A stretch of 64,000 nucleotides of DNA from Acidimicrobiales bacterium (GTDB lineage: Bacteria > Actinomycetota > Acidimicrobiia > Acidimicrobiales > JAHWLA01): the NCBI GenBank assembly GCA_035536915.1, contig DATLNE010000044.1:1-64000 (forward strand), written 5' to 3'. Below, in pieces: positions 1-8,612 of this stretch. Both the position numbers and the translations under genes were made by a program. Under the pieces are notes generated by a model that was given only the letters and a program-made list of their open reading frames with translations, made no database searches and was not told the origin of the DNA. Every line of letters starts with the position of its first letter. Position 1 is the stretch's first letter.

Positions 1-38
1 CCCCCCCCCACCCCCCCCCACTTCGCTACGGTCGGGGG

Positions 39-128
39 GTGCGCCTTGGGACCACGATCGCCTTGGGGATCCTGCTGCTCCTCATCGTGGGAGCGGCCTT
101 CGTGCAGTTCGTCTTCATGGCTCGCTGA
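39..128 (+). CDS. Possible 29-residue single-span membrane microprotein
   Basis: A GTG codon preceded by a G-rich stretch opens a 29-codon frame ending in TGA. The product is almost entirely hydrophobic: a short basic start (MRLGTT), a run of Leu, Ile, Val and Ala forming one membrane span, and a final Met-Ala-Arg. I recognise no family. The frame stays open to the left window edge, so it could instead be the tail of a longer gene whose start is outside the window; the C-rich bases 1-20 do not look like coding sequence. Its codon-level support is only its hydrophobic pattern and length. Confidence 0.35.
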   Translation: MRLGTTIALGILLLLIVGAAFVQFVFMAR

Positions 129-170
129 GAGTTGTGCCGACAGGTCACCCGCCACCGCCGTAGCTTCGTT

Positions 171-193
171 CTCGGCGGCCTGCGGCCGCCGAG
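171..193. terminator. Strong hairpin in convergent gap
   Basis: A perfect 10-bp inverted repeat (CTCGGCGGCC / GGCCGCCGAG) with a 3-base loop lies in the gap between the small plus-strand frame ending at 128 and the minus-strand gene ending at 247. It has no T tract on either side, so a role as a bidirectional terminator is inferred from position and stem strength. Confidence 0.4.
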
Positions 194-246
194 ACATGCC
201 TGTGCTCATTGGTCGCCTCGCCTGTCGGCTCGGCTCCTGACCGGAC

Positions 247-1059
247 CTAGGCAGGCTCGGCCAGCGACACGCCGTCGCCAGGCCGGATGCGCAGCTGGTC
301 CGACGCCGAGAGCCGGTCGAGGGCGATCGACACCAGCCCGTAGGAATCGACCACCAGCCCCACCTCGCCGGGCTTGAGGTCGCCGTAGGCCACCGCCCGC
401 CGGGCCGTGCGCACCTGGTCGGCCCCCCACCGCAGCGCCACCCGCTCGCCCAACCGGTCGATCTCCTCGGGCGCCACGTTGAGCTGGAGGTTGCCGAAGC
501 GGTCGACCCACAGCACCTCGGCGTGCACCACGCCGTTCTCCTCCCGGGGGATGGGCAGGACGCCGGGGCGCAGGGTGATGGGGTCGACCAGCGGCCCCAG
601 CTCGGTCAGGTCCACCCCGTTGCACAGGTGGGCGGCCACCGGTCCGAAGATGTCGCGGCCCGCGAACGTCGGCCCGGGCGCAGGCAGGTGGTACTCGGGG
701 TTGGTGAGCTCGACCGCTCGGGTAGCGCCGCCCACCATCGACACGGCCGAGGCCAGCAGCCCGTTGTCGGGACCGACGAAGACGGCCTCGCCGTCGGCCA
801 CCTCGACCGCCACGGCGCGCCGCTCGGTGCCCACGCCGGGGTCGACCACGGCCAGCACCACGCCGGGCGCCAGGTACTGCACGCTGCGCACGAGGGCCAA
901 CGACCCGGCCCGCACGTCGTGCGGCGGCAGGTCGTGGGTGACGTCGAGCACCGTGGCGTGGGGCGCGATCGTGCGAATGACCGACTTCACGACCCCGACG
1001 AACTCGTCTACCAGCCCGTAGTCGGACAGGAACGAGACGGTGTCGTGGTGGCGGCTCAG
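247..1059 (-). CDS. SAM hydroxide adenosyltransferase (DUF62 family)
   Basis: This family hydrolyses S-adenosylmethionine to adenosine and methionine and is related to the fluorinase and chlorinase. Family features are visible: the N-terminal segment TVSFLSDYGLVDEFVGVVK, then VVDPGVGTERRAVAV and FVGPDNGLL, and a C-terminal beta domain. No ATG, GTG or TTG lies between the in-frame stop at 1078-1080 and the conserved N-terminus, so the start must be earlier than the first GTG (in VVKSV). The only good candidate is CTG at 1059-1057, preceded by GGAGG with a 4-base spacer and overlapping the stop of the upstream helix-turn-helix gene (CTGA). That gives 270 residues, normal for the family. The product appears complete and is translationally coupled to its neighbour. 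Confidence 0.85.
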   Translation of the reverse strand: MSRHHDTVSFLSDYGLVDEFVGVVKSVIRTIAPHATVLDVTHDLPPHDVRAGSLALVRSVQYLAPGVVLAVVDPGVGTERRAVAVEVADGEAVFVGPDNGLLASAVSMVGGATRAVELTNPEYHLPAPGPTFAGRDIFGPVAAHLCNGVDLTELGPLVDPITLRPGVLPIPREENGVVHAEVLWVDRFGNLQLNVAPEEIDRLGERVALRWGADQVRTARRAVAYGDLKPGEVGLVVDSYGLVSIALDRLSASDQLRIRPGDGVSLAEPA

Positions 1060-1262
1060 CCCGCCTCCGTGTAGCGGTCACCGAGGTACTTGTCGATGTC
1101 CTCTTCCCGTAGGCGATACGACTTGCCCACGCGCACGGCCGGGAGGTCGCCGGCTGAGATCAACCGGTAGACCGTCATGTTCGACACGCGCAGCATGGAA
1201 GCCACCTCGGCCACGGTCAGGAACCGACCCTTGGCGTACTGACTTTGCGACAGTGGAATCAC
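1056..1262 (-). CDS. Excisionase-type helix-turn-helix DNA-binding protein
   Basis: A 68-residue protein made almost wholly of one winged helix-turn-helix of the MerR/excisionase type: FLTVAEVASMLRVSNMTVYR is helix-turn-helix, followed by LPAVRVGKSYRLREEDIDKYL. The GTG start at 1262 is preceded by GGAGAGGG. It lies 62 bases downstream of proC, the same neighbourhood as the small helix-turn-helix gene Rv0500A after proC in mycobacteria, and it resembles BldC-type regulators. Its last four bases (CTGA) form the start of the SAM hydroxide adenosyltransferase gene. Target genes are unknown. Confidence 0.85.
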   Translation of the reverse strand: MIPLSQSQYAKGRFLTVAEVASMLRVSNMTVYRLISAGDLPAVRVGKSYRLREEDIDKYLGDRYTEAG

Positions 1263-1324
1263 CCCTCTCCGCCTGAGAGGACTGTACGCCACTGTGGCCA
1301 AAGAGGGAAGTGGGGCTGGCGGGA

Positions 1325-2077
1325 CTATCCCAGCTCGCGCGAGCGAGCCGTGGCCGCCTGCACCGCCTCGATGAACGCCGAACGCACGGCCCGCGACTCC
1401 AGCGCCCGCAGCCCGGCCGCGGTGGTGCCGCCTGGCGAGGTGACCGCAGCCCGCAGCGCCTCGGGGCCGTCGTCGGACTCGACCAGCAGCCGGGCCGCGC
1501 CCAACAACGTCTGCGACGCCAGTGCCACCGCGGTGTCGCGGGGCAGGCCTGCCACTACGCCGCCTTCGATGAGCGCCTCGGCCACCAGGAACACGTAGGC
1601 CGGGCCCGACCCCGACAGGCCGGTGACGGCGTCGAGCATGGGCTCGGGTACCCGCACCACCGTGCCCACCGCTGCGAGGATCTCCTCGGCCCAGTCGAGG
1701 TCGGCGCCAGGACCGCCTGCGATGGCCGAGGCGCCCGCGCCCACCAACGCGGGCGTGTTGGGCATGGCCCGCACCACCGGGCACGGCAACCACGCCTCCA
1801 GCTTGGCCAGCGGCACGCCCGCGGCGATCGACAACGCCCGGTTCACCGACCCGACCGACCGGCATGCCGCCTCCACGTCGCCGGGCTTCACCGCGATGAC
1901 CACGCCGTCGCAGTCGATCGGCTCGGGCACCGCATTGATGCCCGCCTTGCCCAACTCGTCGCGGCGGGCCGCCAGCTTCTCTACGACGACGATGTCGTCC
2001 CAGCCCGCGGCGGCCAAGCCCGACACCAGCGCCTCGCCCATGCGCCCGCCGCCCATCACCATCAGCCGTGCCGTCAT
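1325..2077 (-). CDS. proC: Pyrroline-5-carboxylate reductase
   Basis: This enzyme reduces pyrroline-5-carboxylate to proline with NAD(P)H in the cytoplasm. The N-terminal Rossmann motif VMGGGRMGEALVSGL, the central VVRAMPNTPALVGAG segment and the C-terminal dimerisation segment (DAVTGLSGSGPAYVFLVAEAL, then VTSPGGTTAAGL) are all intact. With the ATG at 2077 it is about 250 residues, close to the family length. A GTG at 2086, one base after the stop of the upstream YibE/F gene, is an alternative that adds three residues. It sits at the end of a minus-strand run with the M23 peptidase and YibE/F genes, probably co-transcribed. Confidence 0.95.
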   Translation of the reverse strand: MTARLMVMGGGRMGEALVSGLAAAGWDDIVVVEKLAARRDELGKAGINAVPEPIDCDGVVIAVKPGDVEAACRSVGSVNRALSIAAGVPLAKLEAWLPCPVVRAMPNTPALVGAGASAIAGGPGADLDWAEEILAAVGTVVRVPEPMLDAVTGLSGSGPAYVFLVAEALIEGGVVAGLPRDTAVALASQTLLGAARLLVESDDGPEALRAAVTSPGGTTAAGLRALESRAVRSAFIEAVQAATARSRELG

Positions 2078-2087
2078 GGCGGGCACG

Positions 2088-3317
2088 CTATTCGGGCTCG
2101 TCGGCCCAGAACTCCCGCTCCGCTGCGGGCGGGGCCCACGAGGGCGCCGCGGGCTCCACCGCCTCGGGCCGTGTGCGGGCCACCACCACGGCCGCCAGGG
2201 CGGTGGTGATGGGCACCGACGCCACCAGTCCGATGGACCCGACCAAGGTCCGCACCACTTCGGCGGCCACCACCTCCCCGGTCAGCACTGCGCCCGCGGG
2301 CTGCTGGGCCAGCGTGAACAGGAGCAACAACGGCAGCGATGCCCCGGCGTAGGCGAGCACCAAGGTGTTGACGGTCGAGGCGATGTGGTCACGGCCGATG
2401 TGCAGCCCCGAGCGGTACAGGTCGCGCGCGGGCAGGGCCGGGTTGGCCCGGTGCAGTTGCCACACGGCCGACGCCTGGGTCACCGTCACGTCGTCGAGCA
2501 CGCCGAGCGAGCCGATGACGATGCCCGCCAGCAACAGCCCCTGCAGGTCGACCTGGCCCGCGGCCGACTGGAGGAAGCCCGCCTCCTCCGACGCCAAGCC
2601 GGTGAACCGTGATGCAGCCACGAAGACCGACCCCAGCACGCCGGTCACGGCCAGGCTGGTGAGGGTGCCCAGCACGGCCGTGGTGGTCTGGGCGTTGACC
2701 CCGTGGGTCAGGTACAGGGCCAGGAACATGATGGCGGCCGAGCCCACCACGGCCACGGCCAACGGGCTCGACCCTTCCAACAGGGCCGGCAGCACGAACT
2801 TCACGATCACCAGCAGGCTGACGGCCAAGGCGCCCAAGGCGGCGAGCCCCCGCCATCGCCCCAGCAGCACGACGACGACGGCGAAGATCAGCGCCAGCAC
2901 CAGCAGCGGCGCCTTCCGCTGGAAGTCGGCGAAGTAGTAGGTGACCGTGCCGGTGGGATCCGCGTTGCGGCCGAGCACCACGGGATCGCCGTCGTCGACG
3001 GTGGGCGCCCCCGGCCCCTCGCCGATCTCCACGTCGACCCGTTGGCCCTTCTCCGGGCCCTCGGCCAACTTCACGGTGATCGTCACGCAGCGGGCGGGAC
3101 CGTCCTCGGCGCCCAGGCACGGCCGCACCGACAGGTCGGTGACGGTGCCGTTGTGCAGCTCGACGCGCTGGCCGAAGACCTCGTTGCGAGCCACCTTGCC
3201 GGGCCACAGCAGCACAAGGCCGACAAGGGTGGCGATAGCGAAGGGCACCACGGCGAACAGCAGCAGCCGGTTCAGCGGCTCCCGCGGCCCGTGGCCGTGG
3301 GTGTGGTCCCCGGACAT
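2088..3317 (-). CDS. YibE/F family membrane protein
   Basis: A 409-residue integral membrane protein of the YibE/F family. After a His-rich N-terminus (GDHTHGHG) there is one membrane span (about 17-40), an extracytoplasmic segment of roughly 100 residues, then seven or so spans from about residue 130 to 370 and a short acidic tail. The segment GVLDDVTVTQASAVWQL, near residue 270, is the conserved family core. The transport substrate is not known for the family. Its stop lies 1 base before the alternative proC start and its start 12 bases after the M23 peptidase stop, so all three are probably one transcript. Confidence 0.85.
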   Translation of the reverse strand: MSGDHTHGHGPREPLNRLLLFAVVPFAIATLVGLVLLWPGKVARNEVFGQRVELHNGTVTDLSVRPCLGAEDGPARCVTITVKLAEGPEKGQRVDVEIGEGPGAPTVDDGDPVVLGRNADPTGTVTYYFADFQRKAPLLVLALIFAVVVVLLGRWRGLAALGALAVSLLVIVKFVLPALLEGSSPLAVAVVGSAAIMFLALYLTHGVNAQTTTAVLGTLTSLAVTGVLGSVFVAASRFTGLASEEAGFLQSAAGQVDLQGLLLAGIVIGSLGVLDDVTVTQASAVWQLHRANPALPARDLYRSGLHIGRDHIASTVNTLVLAYAGASLPLLLLFTLAQQPAGAVLTGEVVAAEVVRTLVGSIGLVASVPITTALAAVVVARTRPEAVEPAAPSWAPPAAEREFWADEPE

Positions 3318-3328
3318 GCCCGGGGAGG

Positions 3329-4465
3329 CTACGGCAGGTAGTTGCGCGGGTTGCGCGCGCTGCCGTTGACCCGGGTCTCGAAGTGGAGGTGGGGGCCGGT
3401 GGAACGCCCGGTGGAGCCCACGTAGCCGATGACCTGGCCCTGGCTCACCGACTGGCCCTCGCTGGAGCCGATGCGGCTCTGGTGGGCGTAGAGGGTGGTG
3501 AAGCCGCCGCCGTGATCGACGATGACGGTGTTGCCGTAGCCGCTCATGGAGCCGGCGAAGATGACCTCGCCCGCCTTGGCCGCCCGGATGGGCACCCCGG
3601 TGCCTGCCCCGATGTCGATGCCCTGGTGCATGCGGCCCCAGCGGTAGCCGTAGCCCGAGGTCACCGGGCCGTTGACCGGCCAGATGAGCCCGGCGCCCGA
3701 CACGCGGCCGTCGCTCGCCCCGGCGTCGCTGCGAGAGGCCCGCTGGCGCTGCTGGATCAGCGAGGCCAGGCCGGACTCGGTGCGGGCCACCTCGTCGGCC
3801 TCCCGCTGGTACTCGGCCAGGCGGGATTCCAGGGCGTCGCTCAGGCGCTGCTTCTCGGACTGCGCCTGCTGCAGTTCGGACAGCCGGCCGAGCACGGCCT
3901 TGCGCCGTTCGGCGGCCAGGTCACGGGCCTTCTGGGCGGCCTGCTGCTTGAGGGCGAAGTCTTCTCGTGCCGCCCGCAGCTTGTCGATGGCGTCGCTGTT
4001 GCGGTTGGCCACCTCGGCCAGCAGCGAGCTGCGGCGGCTGGCCTCGTTGAGGTCCTTGGCGCCGATGACGCCGGTGAAGGTGTCGTCCTGGGGGCGCACA
4101 TAAGCGGCCACGGCCCGGTTGATCACCGCCTGCTTGAGGTCGTTGATCTGCTTCTCGGTGGCGGCCAGCTCGGCGTCGGCCTTGCTCACGGAGTCGACGG
4201 CGGCCTGCACGGCCTGGCGGGCGGCATCGGCGGCCGCCTGCTGGCCCCGCACCTGCTCGTTGAGGGCCGAGACGGCCTTGTCGAGCTCATCGTCGGAGGC
4301 CTCGAGGGCGTTGATCTTCTTGGCGATCTCGGCCTTCTTGGCGCGCGCAGCCTCGCGCTTTCGGCGCAGGTCAGACGTCGTGTCCCCAGAGGCAGGCGAG
4401 GCAAGGATGCCAAGCACAAGCGCAAGGACAAGCGCCACGATGGTGGGTCTGGAGGTCTTCGGCAT
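3329..4465 (-). CDS. Secreted coiled-coil M23 (LytM) peptidase
   Basis: This is an exported peptidoglycan endopeptidase or its activator. A signal peptide (MPKTSRP, hydrophobic core, cleavage near SPASGD) is followed by a long Ala/Glu/Gln/Lys-rich coiled coil (about residues 35-250) and a C-terminal LytM domain. Zinc ligands are present: HQGIDIG supplies H and D, and HLHFE supplies the third ligand. The architecture is like EnvC/NlpD-type division hydrolases. I chose the ATG at 4465 because it begins the signal peptide; an upstream in-frame extension to 4513 is rich in Arg and unlikely. No ftsE or ftsX gene is adjacent. Confidence 0.9.
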   Translation of the reverse strand: MPKTSRPTIVALVLALVLGILASPASGDTTSDLRRKREAARAKKAEIAKKINALEASDDELDKAVSALNEQVRGQQAAADAARQAVQAAVDSVSKADAELAATEKQINDLKQAVINRAVAAYVRPQDDTFTGVIGAKDLNEASRRSSLLAEVANRNSDAIDKLRAAREDFALKQQAAQKARDLAAERRKAVLGRLSELQQAQSEKQRLSDALESRLAEYQREADEVARTESGLASLIQQRQRASRSDAGASDGRVSGAGLIWPVNGPVTSGYGYRWGRMHQGIDIGAGTGVPIRAAKAGEVIFAGSMSGYGNTVIVDHGGGFTTLYAHQSRIGSSEGQSVSQGQVIGYVGSTGRSTGPHLHFETRVNGSARNPRNYLP

Positions 4466-4525
4466 ACGTCGTTGACAGCAGACTTCGCGCCGCCTGTGGG
4501 CCACGAGGGCCAAGGAAGAAGCTAG

Positions 4526-5728
4526 CTAGGTATTCGCCCGAGGGGCAAGCTTTCCCTCCGCCAGCCACCACGTGGCGGCCACCGAGAGGGCGGCGGCGAG
4601 GGCGCCTGCGGCGAGGAGCGTGGGGGTCACGCCGGGGCCGTCAACCCCCGCTGCGGCGGCCATCGGGCCGGCCGTCTGGCCCAGGCGGGCCACCCCCACC
4701 CACACGGCCACAATGGCGCCGCGGCTGGCCGCCGGGGCGGCTTCCGACACGGCGTCCTGCAGGGTGCCGATGGCCACCCCCTCGGCCGCGCCGTACAGCA
4801 GGGCACCGACGGCCAAGGCCACGAGCGACGACACCGCGCCCATGACCACGAAGCCGAGGGCGAAGCCCGCGAAGGCGCCCGAGAGCAACGTCGAGGTGCG
4901 GAACTTCGACCGCAGGCGGGCCAGGTTCAAGGCGGTGACGGTGGACGACACGCCGGGCACGGCCAGCAACATGCCGCGGGCGCCGGGGCCAAGATCGAAG
5001 GACCGGTCGAGGTACAGCGGCACCACCGTGAGGAACACCCCGAAGATGAGAGCGAAGGCGACAGCCCCCAGCACCACAGGCCCCGACACGGCCCGGCTGC
5101 GCAGCGCCGGGGCGGCGGCCGCCAGGTGGTCGCGGAGCGACCCCTCGCGGCGCACGCTGCCGGGCAGCCGCACCCACACCACAGCAGCGGCGACCACCCC
5201 CAGCCAGTACGGCGCGAACGTCGCCCGCCACCCCCACACCTGGCCCAGCCAGCCCCCGAAGGGCGGGAGCACGACGATGGCGATGGTGAGGCCCGCGGCG
5301 TTGCGCCCGATCATGCGGGCGCGTTCGGTGCCCGACCAGGTGTCGCCGATGAGGGCGATAGCCAGGTTGATGAGGCCCGCAGAGCCGACGCCTTGGAAGA
5401 AGCGCAGCACCAGCAGGGCGTCGTACGACGGCGCCCACGAGGCCAGCCCGCCCGCCACGCCGAACAGGGCCAGGCAGGGAACTACGACGTTGCGCCGGCC
5501 GTGGCGGTCGGCCAGCAAGCCGATGACCGGCGCCAGCAGGATGCCGGGGGCGGTGGTGACGGCCATCAGGAGTCCCGCCCGCGACAACGGCTCGCGGAAG
5601 TCGCGCACGATGTCGGGCACCACCGCGGTGAGCAGGACGTTGCCCATGATCCCGGTGAGCGTGATGCACAGGACGAGCGCGAGGGTGACCCCGGACGCGC
5701 CGGAGCCCGAGGAACCTCGCGACGTCAT
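4526..5728 (-). CDS. MFS transporter
   Basis: A 400-residue major facilitator permease with twelve predicted hydrophobic spans. The loop 2-3 signature is recognisable as GLLADRHGRRNVV near residue 65. The N-terminal half resembles drug:proton antiporters (DHA1 type), but the substrate cannot be read from sequence. The ATG at 5728 starts a short Ser/Gly-rich leader just before the first span; the upstream in-frame extension is Arg-rich and probably not translated. It is separated by 60 bases from the M23 peptidase start and 82 bases from the YbjN gene. Confidence 0.88.
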   Translation of the reverse strand: MTSRGSSGSGASGVTLALVLCITLTGIMGNVLLTAVVPDIVRDFREPLSRAGLLMAVTTAPGILLAPVIGLLADRHGRRNVVVPCLALFGVAGGLASWAPSYDALLVLRFFQGVGSAGLINLAIALIGDTWSGTERARMIGRNAAGLTIAIVVLPPFGGWLGQVWGWRATFAPYWLGVVAAAVVWVRLPGSVRREGSLRDHLAAAAPALRSRAVSGPVVLGAVAFALIFGVFLTVVPLYLDRSFDLGPGARGMLLAVPGVSSTVTALNLARLRSKFRTSTLLSGAFAGFALGFVVMGAVSSLVALAVGALLYGAAEGVAIGTLQDAVSEAAPAASRGAIVAVWVGVARLGQTAGPMAAAAGVDGPGVTPTLLAAGALAAALSVAATWWLAEGKLAPRANT

Positions 5729-5810
5729 TCGCACTTCCCCGAACGAATGTCGCCGGTCCGCCCCTCGGGCCCCACGGCGTTGCTCACGGTACAAGCGGCC
5801 AAGAGCGTGA

Positions 5811-6272
5811 TCAACCCTTGAATCGGCTAGCGAAGCCGATCCGCATTGCGGGCCGGAAGTACTGCTCGCTGTAGGCGTAGGCGGCGCCCAGGATGCGGTC
5901 GAGCTCGTCCTCGTCGACGGCGGACAGAGGCATCTGGCCGACCAGGTAGACGGCGTCCTCCTCGCCCACCGCGAAGCGCATGGCGAACAGGCGGGTGTTG
6001 ACCCGCAGCAGGTACTCGTAGACCTGCTCGACGTTCTCCTCGGGGGCGGGCATGAAGTACGACTCGTAGTGCAGCGTGCGCTGGCCCAGCGTCAGCCACA
6101 CCGTCGACGTTGTCTTCTCCTCGCCCCGCAGGCGCACGTACCAGCGGCGCAGTTCCACGTCTCGGTCGACGGCGGCCACCACCGGGTTGGTGCCGAGCTC
6201 GCGTTGCGCCCAGGCGTCGAGCAGGGCCTCGAAGGCGCGCAATTCGTCGTCGGTGGCGGGACCTACGGGCAC
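5811..6272 (-). CDS. YbjN domain protein downstream of mshA
   Basis: A 153-residue cytoplasmic protein with a YbjN fold (type III secretion chaperone-like). It starts at GTG 6272, inside the last codons of mshA (10-base overlap). Visible elements are WYVRLRGEEKTTSTVWLTL, an aromatic segment, LLRVNTRLFAMRFAVGEEDAVYL and a C-terminal helix ending FRPAMRIGFASRFKG. The order mshA then YbjN matches Rv0486-Rv0487 of mycobacteria, so it is a conserved actinobacterial pair. Its biochemical role is unknown; in other bacteria YbjN proteins are linked to stress tolerance. Confidence 0.85.
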   Translation of the reverse strand: MPVGPATDDELRAFEALLDAWAQRELGTNPVVAAVDRDVELRRWYVRLRGEEKTTSTVWLTLGQRTLHYESYFMPAPEENVEQVYEYLLRVNTRLFAMRFAVGEEDAVYLVGQMPLSAVDEDELDRILGAAYAYSEQYFRPAMRIGFASRFKG

Positions 6273-7474
6273 TCGACGAGGGCGCGGGCGGTGAGCTCGC
6301 CGTAGAGCCGGCGCAGGCCCGAGGCGGCCACCGACCACGTGTACTGCCGGGCCCGCTCGGCCGCCGCTGCGCCCATTTCGGCGGCCGACAGGGGCTGGTC
6401 GAGCAACTGGCCGACGCAGGCAGCGAAGGCGGCGGGGTCGCGGCCTTCTACGAGGAAGCCGGTGCGGCCGTCCTCCACCAAGGTGGTGAGGCCGCCCACG
6501 GCGGCGGCCACCACAGGGGTGCCGCAGGCGGCGGCCTCCAGGGCGACCAGGCCGAACGACTCGGAGCGGCTGGGCACCAGGCAGACGTCGGCGGCCCGGT
6601 AGAAGGTCGAGAGCAGCTCGTGGGGCTGGGGCGGGAGCCACCGCACCCGCTCGGCCACGCCGAGGTCGTGCGCCAGCGCACGGATGCGCTCGATCTCGGC
6701 CTGCCCGTTGGGGCCAGACGGGCCGCCGACCACCACGAGAAAGGCGTCGGGGCGGGAGAGGGCCACCGTGCGCACGGCCACGTCGAGGCCCTTGAGCGGC
6801 TGGATGCGGCCGACGAACAGGAGCATGGGGCCGTCGGGGCCGATGCCCAGCGCCCGGCGGGCCTGGGGGCGGTAGCCGGGCGAGAAGAAGGCGTGGTCGA
6901 CGCCGGGCGCCACGATCTCGATGCGGGCTGGGTCGGCGCCGTAGTAGGCGGTGATCTGGTCGGCCTCCACGCTGCACGAGGCGAGCACGGCGTCGGAACA
7001 GCCGATGATGCGGGCTTCGGCGGCGGCGCGCCGCTCGGGTTCGGAGTCGCCCTCGGCCTTGACCCGGGCCAGCGTGTGGAAGGTGGACACCAGCGGCAGG
7101 TCGAGCTCGTGCTTGATGGCGTGGCCCGCTTCGCCCGACAGCCAGTAGTTGGCGTGGATGGCCTCGGCCGGATAGCCGCCGCGCATGCGGGTGAGCACGC
7201 CCTCGGTGAACTCGGGGACGAGGTCGGGCAGCGCTTCCTTCTCGACCGGCGCCAGTGGGCCTGCCGGGATGTGGTGCACCCGAAGGCCGGGTTCGACGTC
7301 GACCACGGCCGCACGGCGGCTGTCCTCAGCCCGGGTGTAGACGTCGCACTCGACGCCCGCTCGGGCCAGCGCGGCGGCCAGCTCCCGCACGTAGACGTTC
7401 ATCCCGCCGCCGTCGCCGGAGCCCGGCTGCGCCAACGGCGACGTGTGCATGGAGAGGACCGCGAGCGTTCGCAT
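6263..7474 (-). CDS. mshA: D-inositol-3-phosphate glycosyltransferase (mycothiol)
   Basis: This GT4 glycosyltransferase joins N-acetylglucosamine from UDP-GlcNAc to inositol 3-phosphate, the first step of mycothiol synthesis. The N-terminal MHTSPLAQPGSGDGGGMNVY segment is the MshA-specific acceptor and phosphate loop, and SRSESFGLVALEAAACGTPV carries the E-x7-E nucleotide-sugar motif. The start at ATG 7474 (MRTLAVLSMH) fits the family; an ATG five codons upstream is also possible. At 403 residues it is somewhat shorter than mycobacterial MshA. Its presence shows that the organism probably uses mycothiol as its main thiol. Confidence 0.93.
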   Translation of the reverse strand: MRTLAVLSMHTSPLAQPGSGDGGGMNVYVRELAAALARAGVECDVYTRAEDSRRAAVVDVEPGLRVHHIPAGPLAPVEKEALPDLVPEFTEGVLTRMRGGYPAEAIHANYWLSGEAGHAIKHELDLPLVSTFHTLARVKAEGDSEPERRAAAEARIIGCSDAVLASCSVEADQITAYYGADPARIEIVAPGVDHAFFSPGYRPQARRALGIGPDGPMLLFVGRIQPLKGLDVAVRTVALSRPDAFLVVVGGPSGPNGQAEIERIRALAHDLGVAERVRWLPPQPHELLSTFYRAADVCLVPSRSESFGLVALEAAACGTPVVAAAVGGLTTLVEDGRTGFLVEGRDPAAFAACVGQLLDQPLSAAEMGAAAAERARQYTWSVAASGLRRLYGELTARALVECP

Positions 7475-7491
7475 ACCGACGGGGAACAACC

Positions 7492-7908
7492 CTACTCAGC
7501 GGGTGTCTCTTCCCCTTCGTCCACTTTGGGGGTCACAGGCCGGTCGTTGTTCTCGTGCACGAAGGCCCGGTAGACCTGGATCAGCATCTGCTTCTGGTCC
7601 TCGGTGAGGAAGCGGTCGCGCAGGATGTCGCCTTCCAGGTCGTCATCGGCGTCGCGCTCTTCGAGGATGCCCGCCCGCACGTAGAGGGTCTCGGCGGAGA
7701 TGCGCAGGGCCTTGGCGATCTGCTGGAGGATCTCGGCCGACGGCTTGCGCAGGCCGCGCTCGATCTGGCTGAGGTAGGGGTTGGAGATGCCCGCCGCCTC
7801 CGACAGCTTGCGCAGCGACAGGCGGGCACCGTTGCGCTGCTCGCGGATGAACTCGCCGAGGTCGTGCCAGCGGTCGGGCAGCTGCTGCATGGGGTCGATG
7901 TTGGGCAT
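7492..7908 (-). CDS. XRE-family transcriptional regulator
   Basis: A 138-residue DNA-binding protein. The helix-turn-helix spans about residues 18-72 (LGEFIREQRNGARLSLRKL, then AGISNPYLSQIERGLRKPS), followed by an acidic C-terminal region rich in Asp and Glu with a helix KQMLIQVYRAFV. Actinobacteria carry a similar regulator with one N-terminal XRE domain and a short tail. It sits five bases after the stop of the HD-GYP gene, and could be in the same transcript as the signalling genes upstream. Targets are unknown. Confidence 0.85.
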   Translation of the reverse strand: MPNIDPMQQLPDRWHDLGEFIREQRNGARLSLRKLSEAAGISNPYLSQIERGLRKPSAEILQQIAKALRISAETLYVRAGILEERDADDDLEGDILRDRFLTEDQKQMLIQVYRAFVHENNDRPVTPKVDEGEETPAE

Positions 7909-7913
7909 CGCCG

Positions 7914-8612
7914 CTACGCCACCAAGCGCGCGCACAACGGGACGAATGCGGCCACGACATCGGGATCGAACTGGGTGCCCGCCATGCGGGTCAATTCCGC
8001 CTGGGCGTGCTCGATCGACAGGGCCGCCCGGTAGGGGCGGTCGGTGGTCATGGCGTCGAAGGCGTCGACCACGGCGAAAGCCCGGGCGGGCAGGGGGATC
8101 TCTTCGCCTTTGAGTCCCTCCGGGTAGCCGGAGCCGTCGTACATCTCGTGGTGCGAGCGCACCAGCTCGGCGGCGTTCTTGAGGAAGGGGATGGAGGCGA
8201 TCATCTGGTAGCCGATGATCGGGTGGGTGCGCATGACCCGCCACTCGGCCGCGGTGAGGGGGCCGGGCTTGGAGAGGATGCGCTCGGGCACGCCGACCTT
8301 GCCCGCGTCGTGGAGGAGGAAGCCGTACTGGGCGTCGGGGTACTGCTCGGCGATGCCCAGCTCTTGGAGGAGGGCGACGCCGTAGACCCGGCAGCGCTCC
8401 AGGTGCTGGCCCGTGTAGGCGTCCTTGGCCTCGACCACGAAGGCCATGGATCGGATGGTCTCGAGGTAGGCCCGCTTGAGTGTCTCCAGCGCCTCGCTGA
8501 GCTCCCGGGCGCGGGACTTCTCCCGGCGGTAGGCGCTGACCGCGTCCTTGGCGAAGACGTGGAGCTGGCGTTCCATGTCCGCTTCGTTGAGGACCGGATA
8601 CGCATCGCTCAT
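7914..8612 (-). CDS. HD-GYP domain cyclic-di-GMP phosphodiesterase
   Basis: A 232-residue protein with an N-terminal helical segment (about 1-55, probably coiled coil) and a complete HD-GYP domain. The HD motif is LLHDAGKVGVPERIL, followed by MRTHPIIGYQMI and HHEMYDGSGYPEGLKG, so all metal-binding His/Asp and the GYP signature are present; hydrolysis of cyclic di-GMP is the family activity. The start codon shares one base with the stop of the receiver gene (TAATG), so the receiver and the output domain, usually fused in one protein, are here encoded by two coupled genes. Confidence 0.92.
   Translation of the reverse strand: MSDAYPVLNEADMERQLHVFAKDAVSAYRREKSRARELSEALETLKRAYLETIRSMAFVVEAKDAYTGQHLERCRVYGVALLQELGIAEQYPDAQYGFLLHDAGKVGVPERILSKPGPLTAAEWRVMRTHPIIGYQMIASIPFLKNAAELVRSHHEMYDGSGYPEGLKGEEIPLPARAFAVVDAFDAMTTDRPYRAALSIEHAQAELTRMAGTQFDPDVVAAFVPLCARLVA

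Noticed and set aside
1-38. C-rich tract at the left edge as a phase-variable promoter
   Set aside because: The window starts inside it, so neither its true length nor the gene it would control can be judged.
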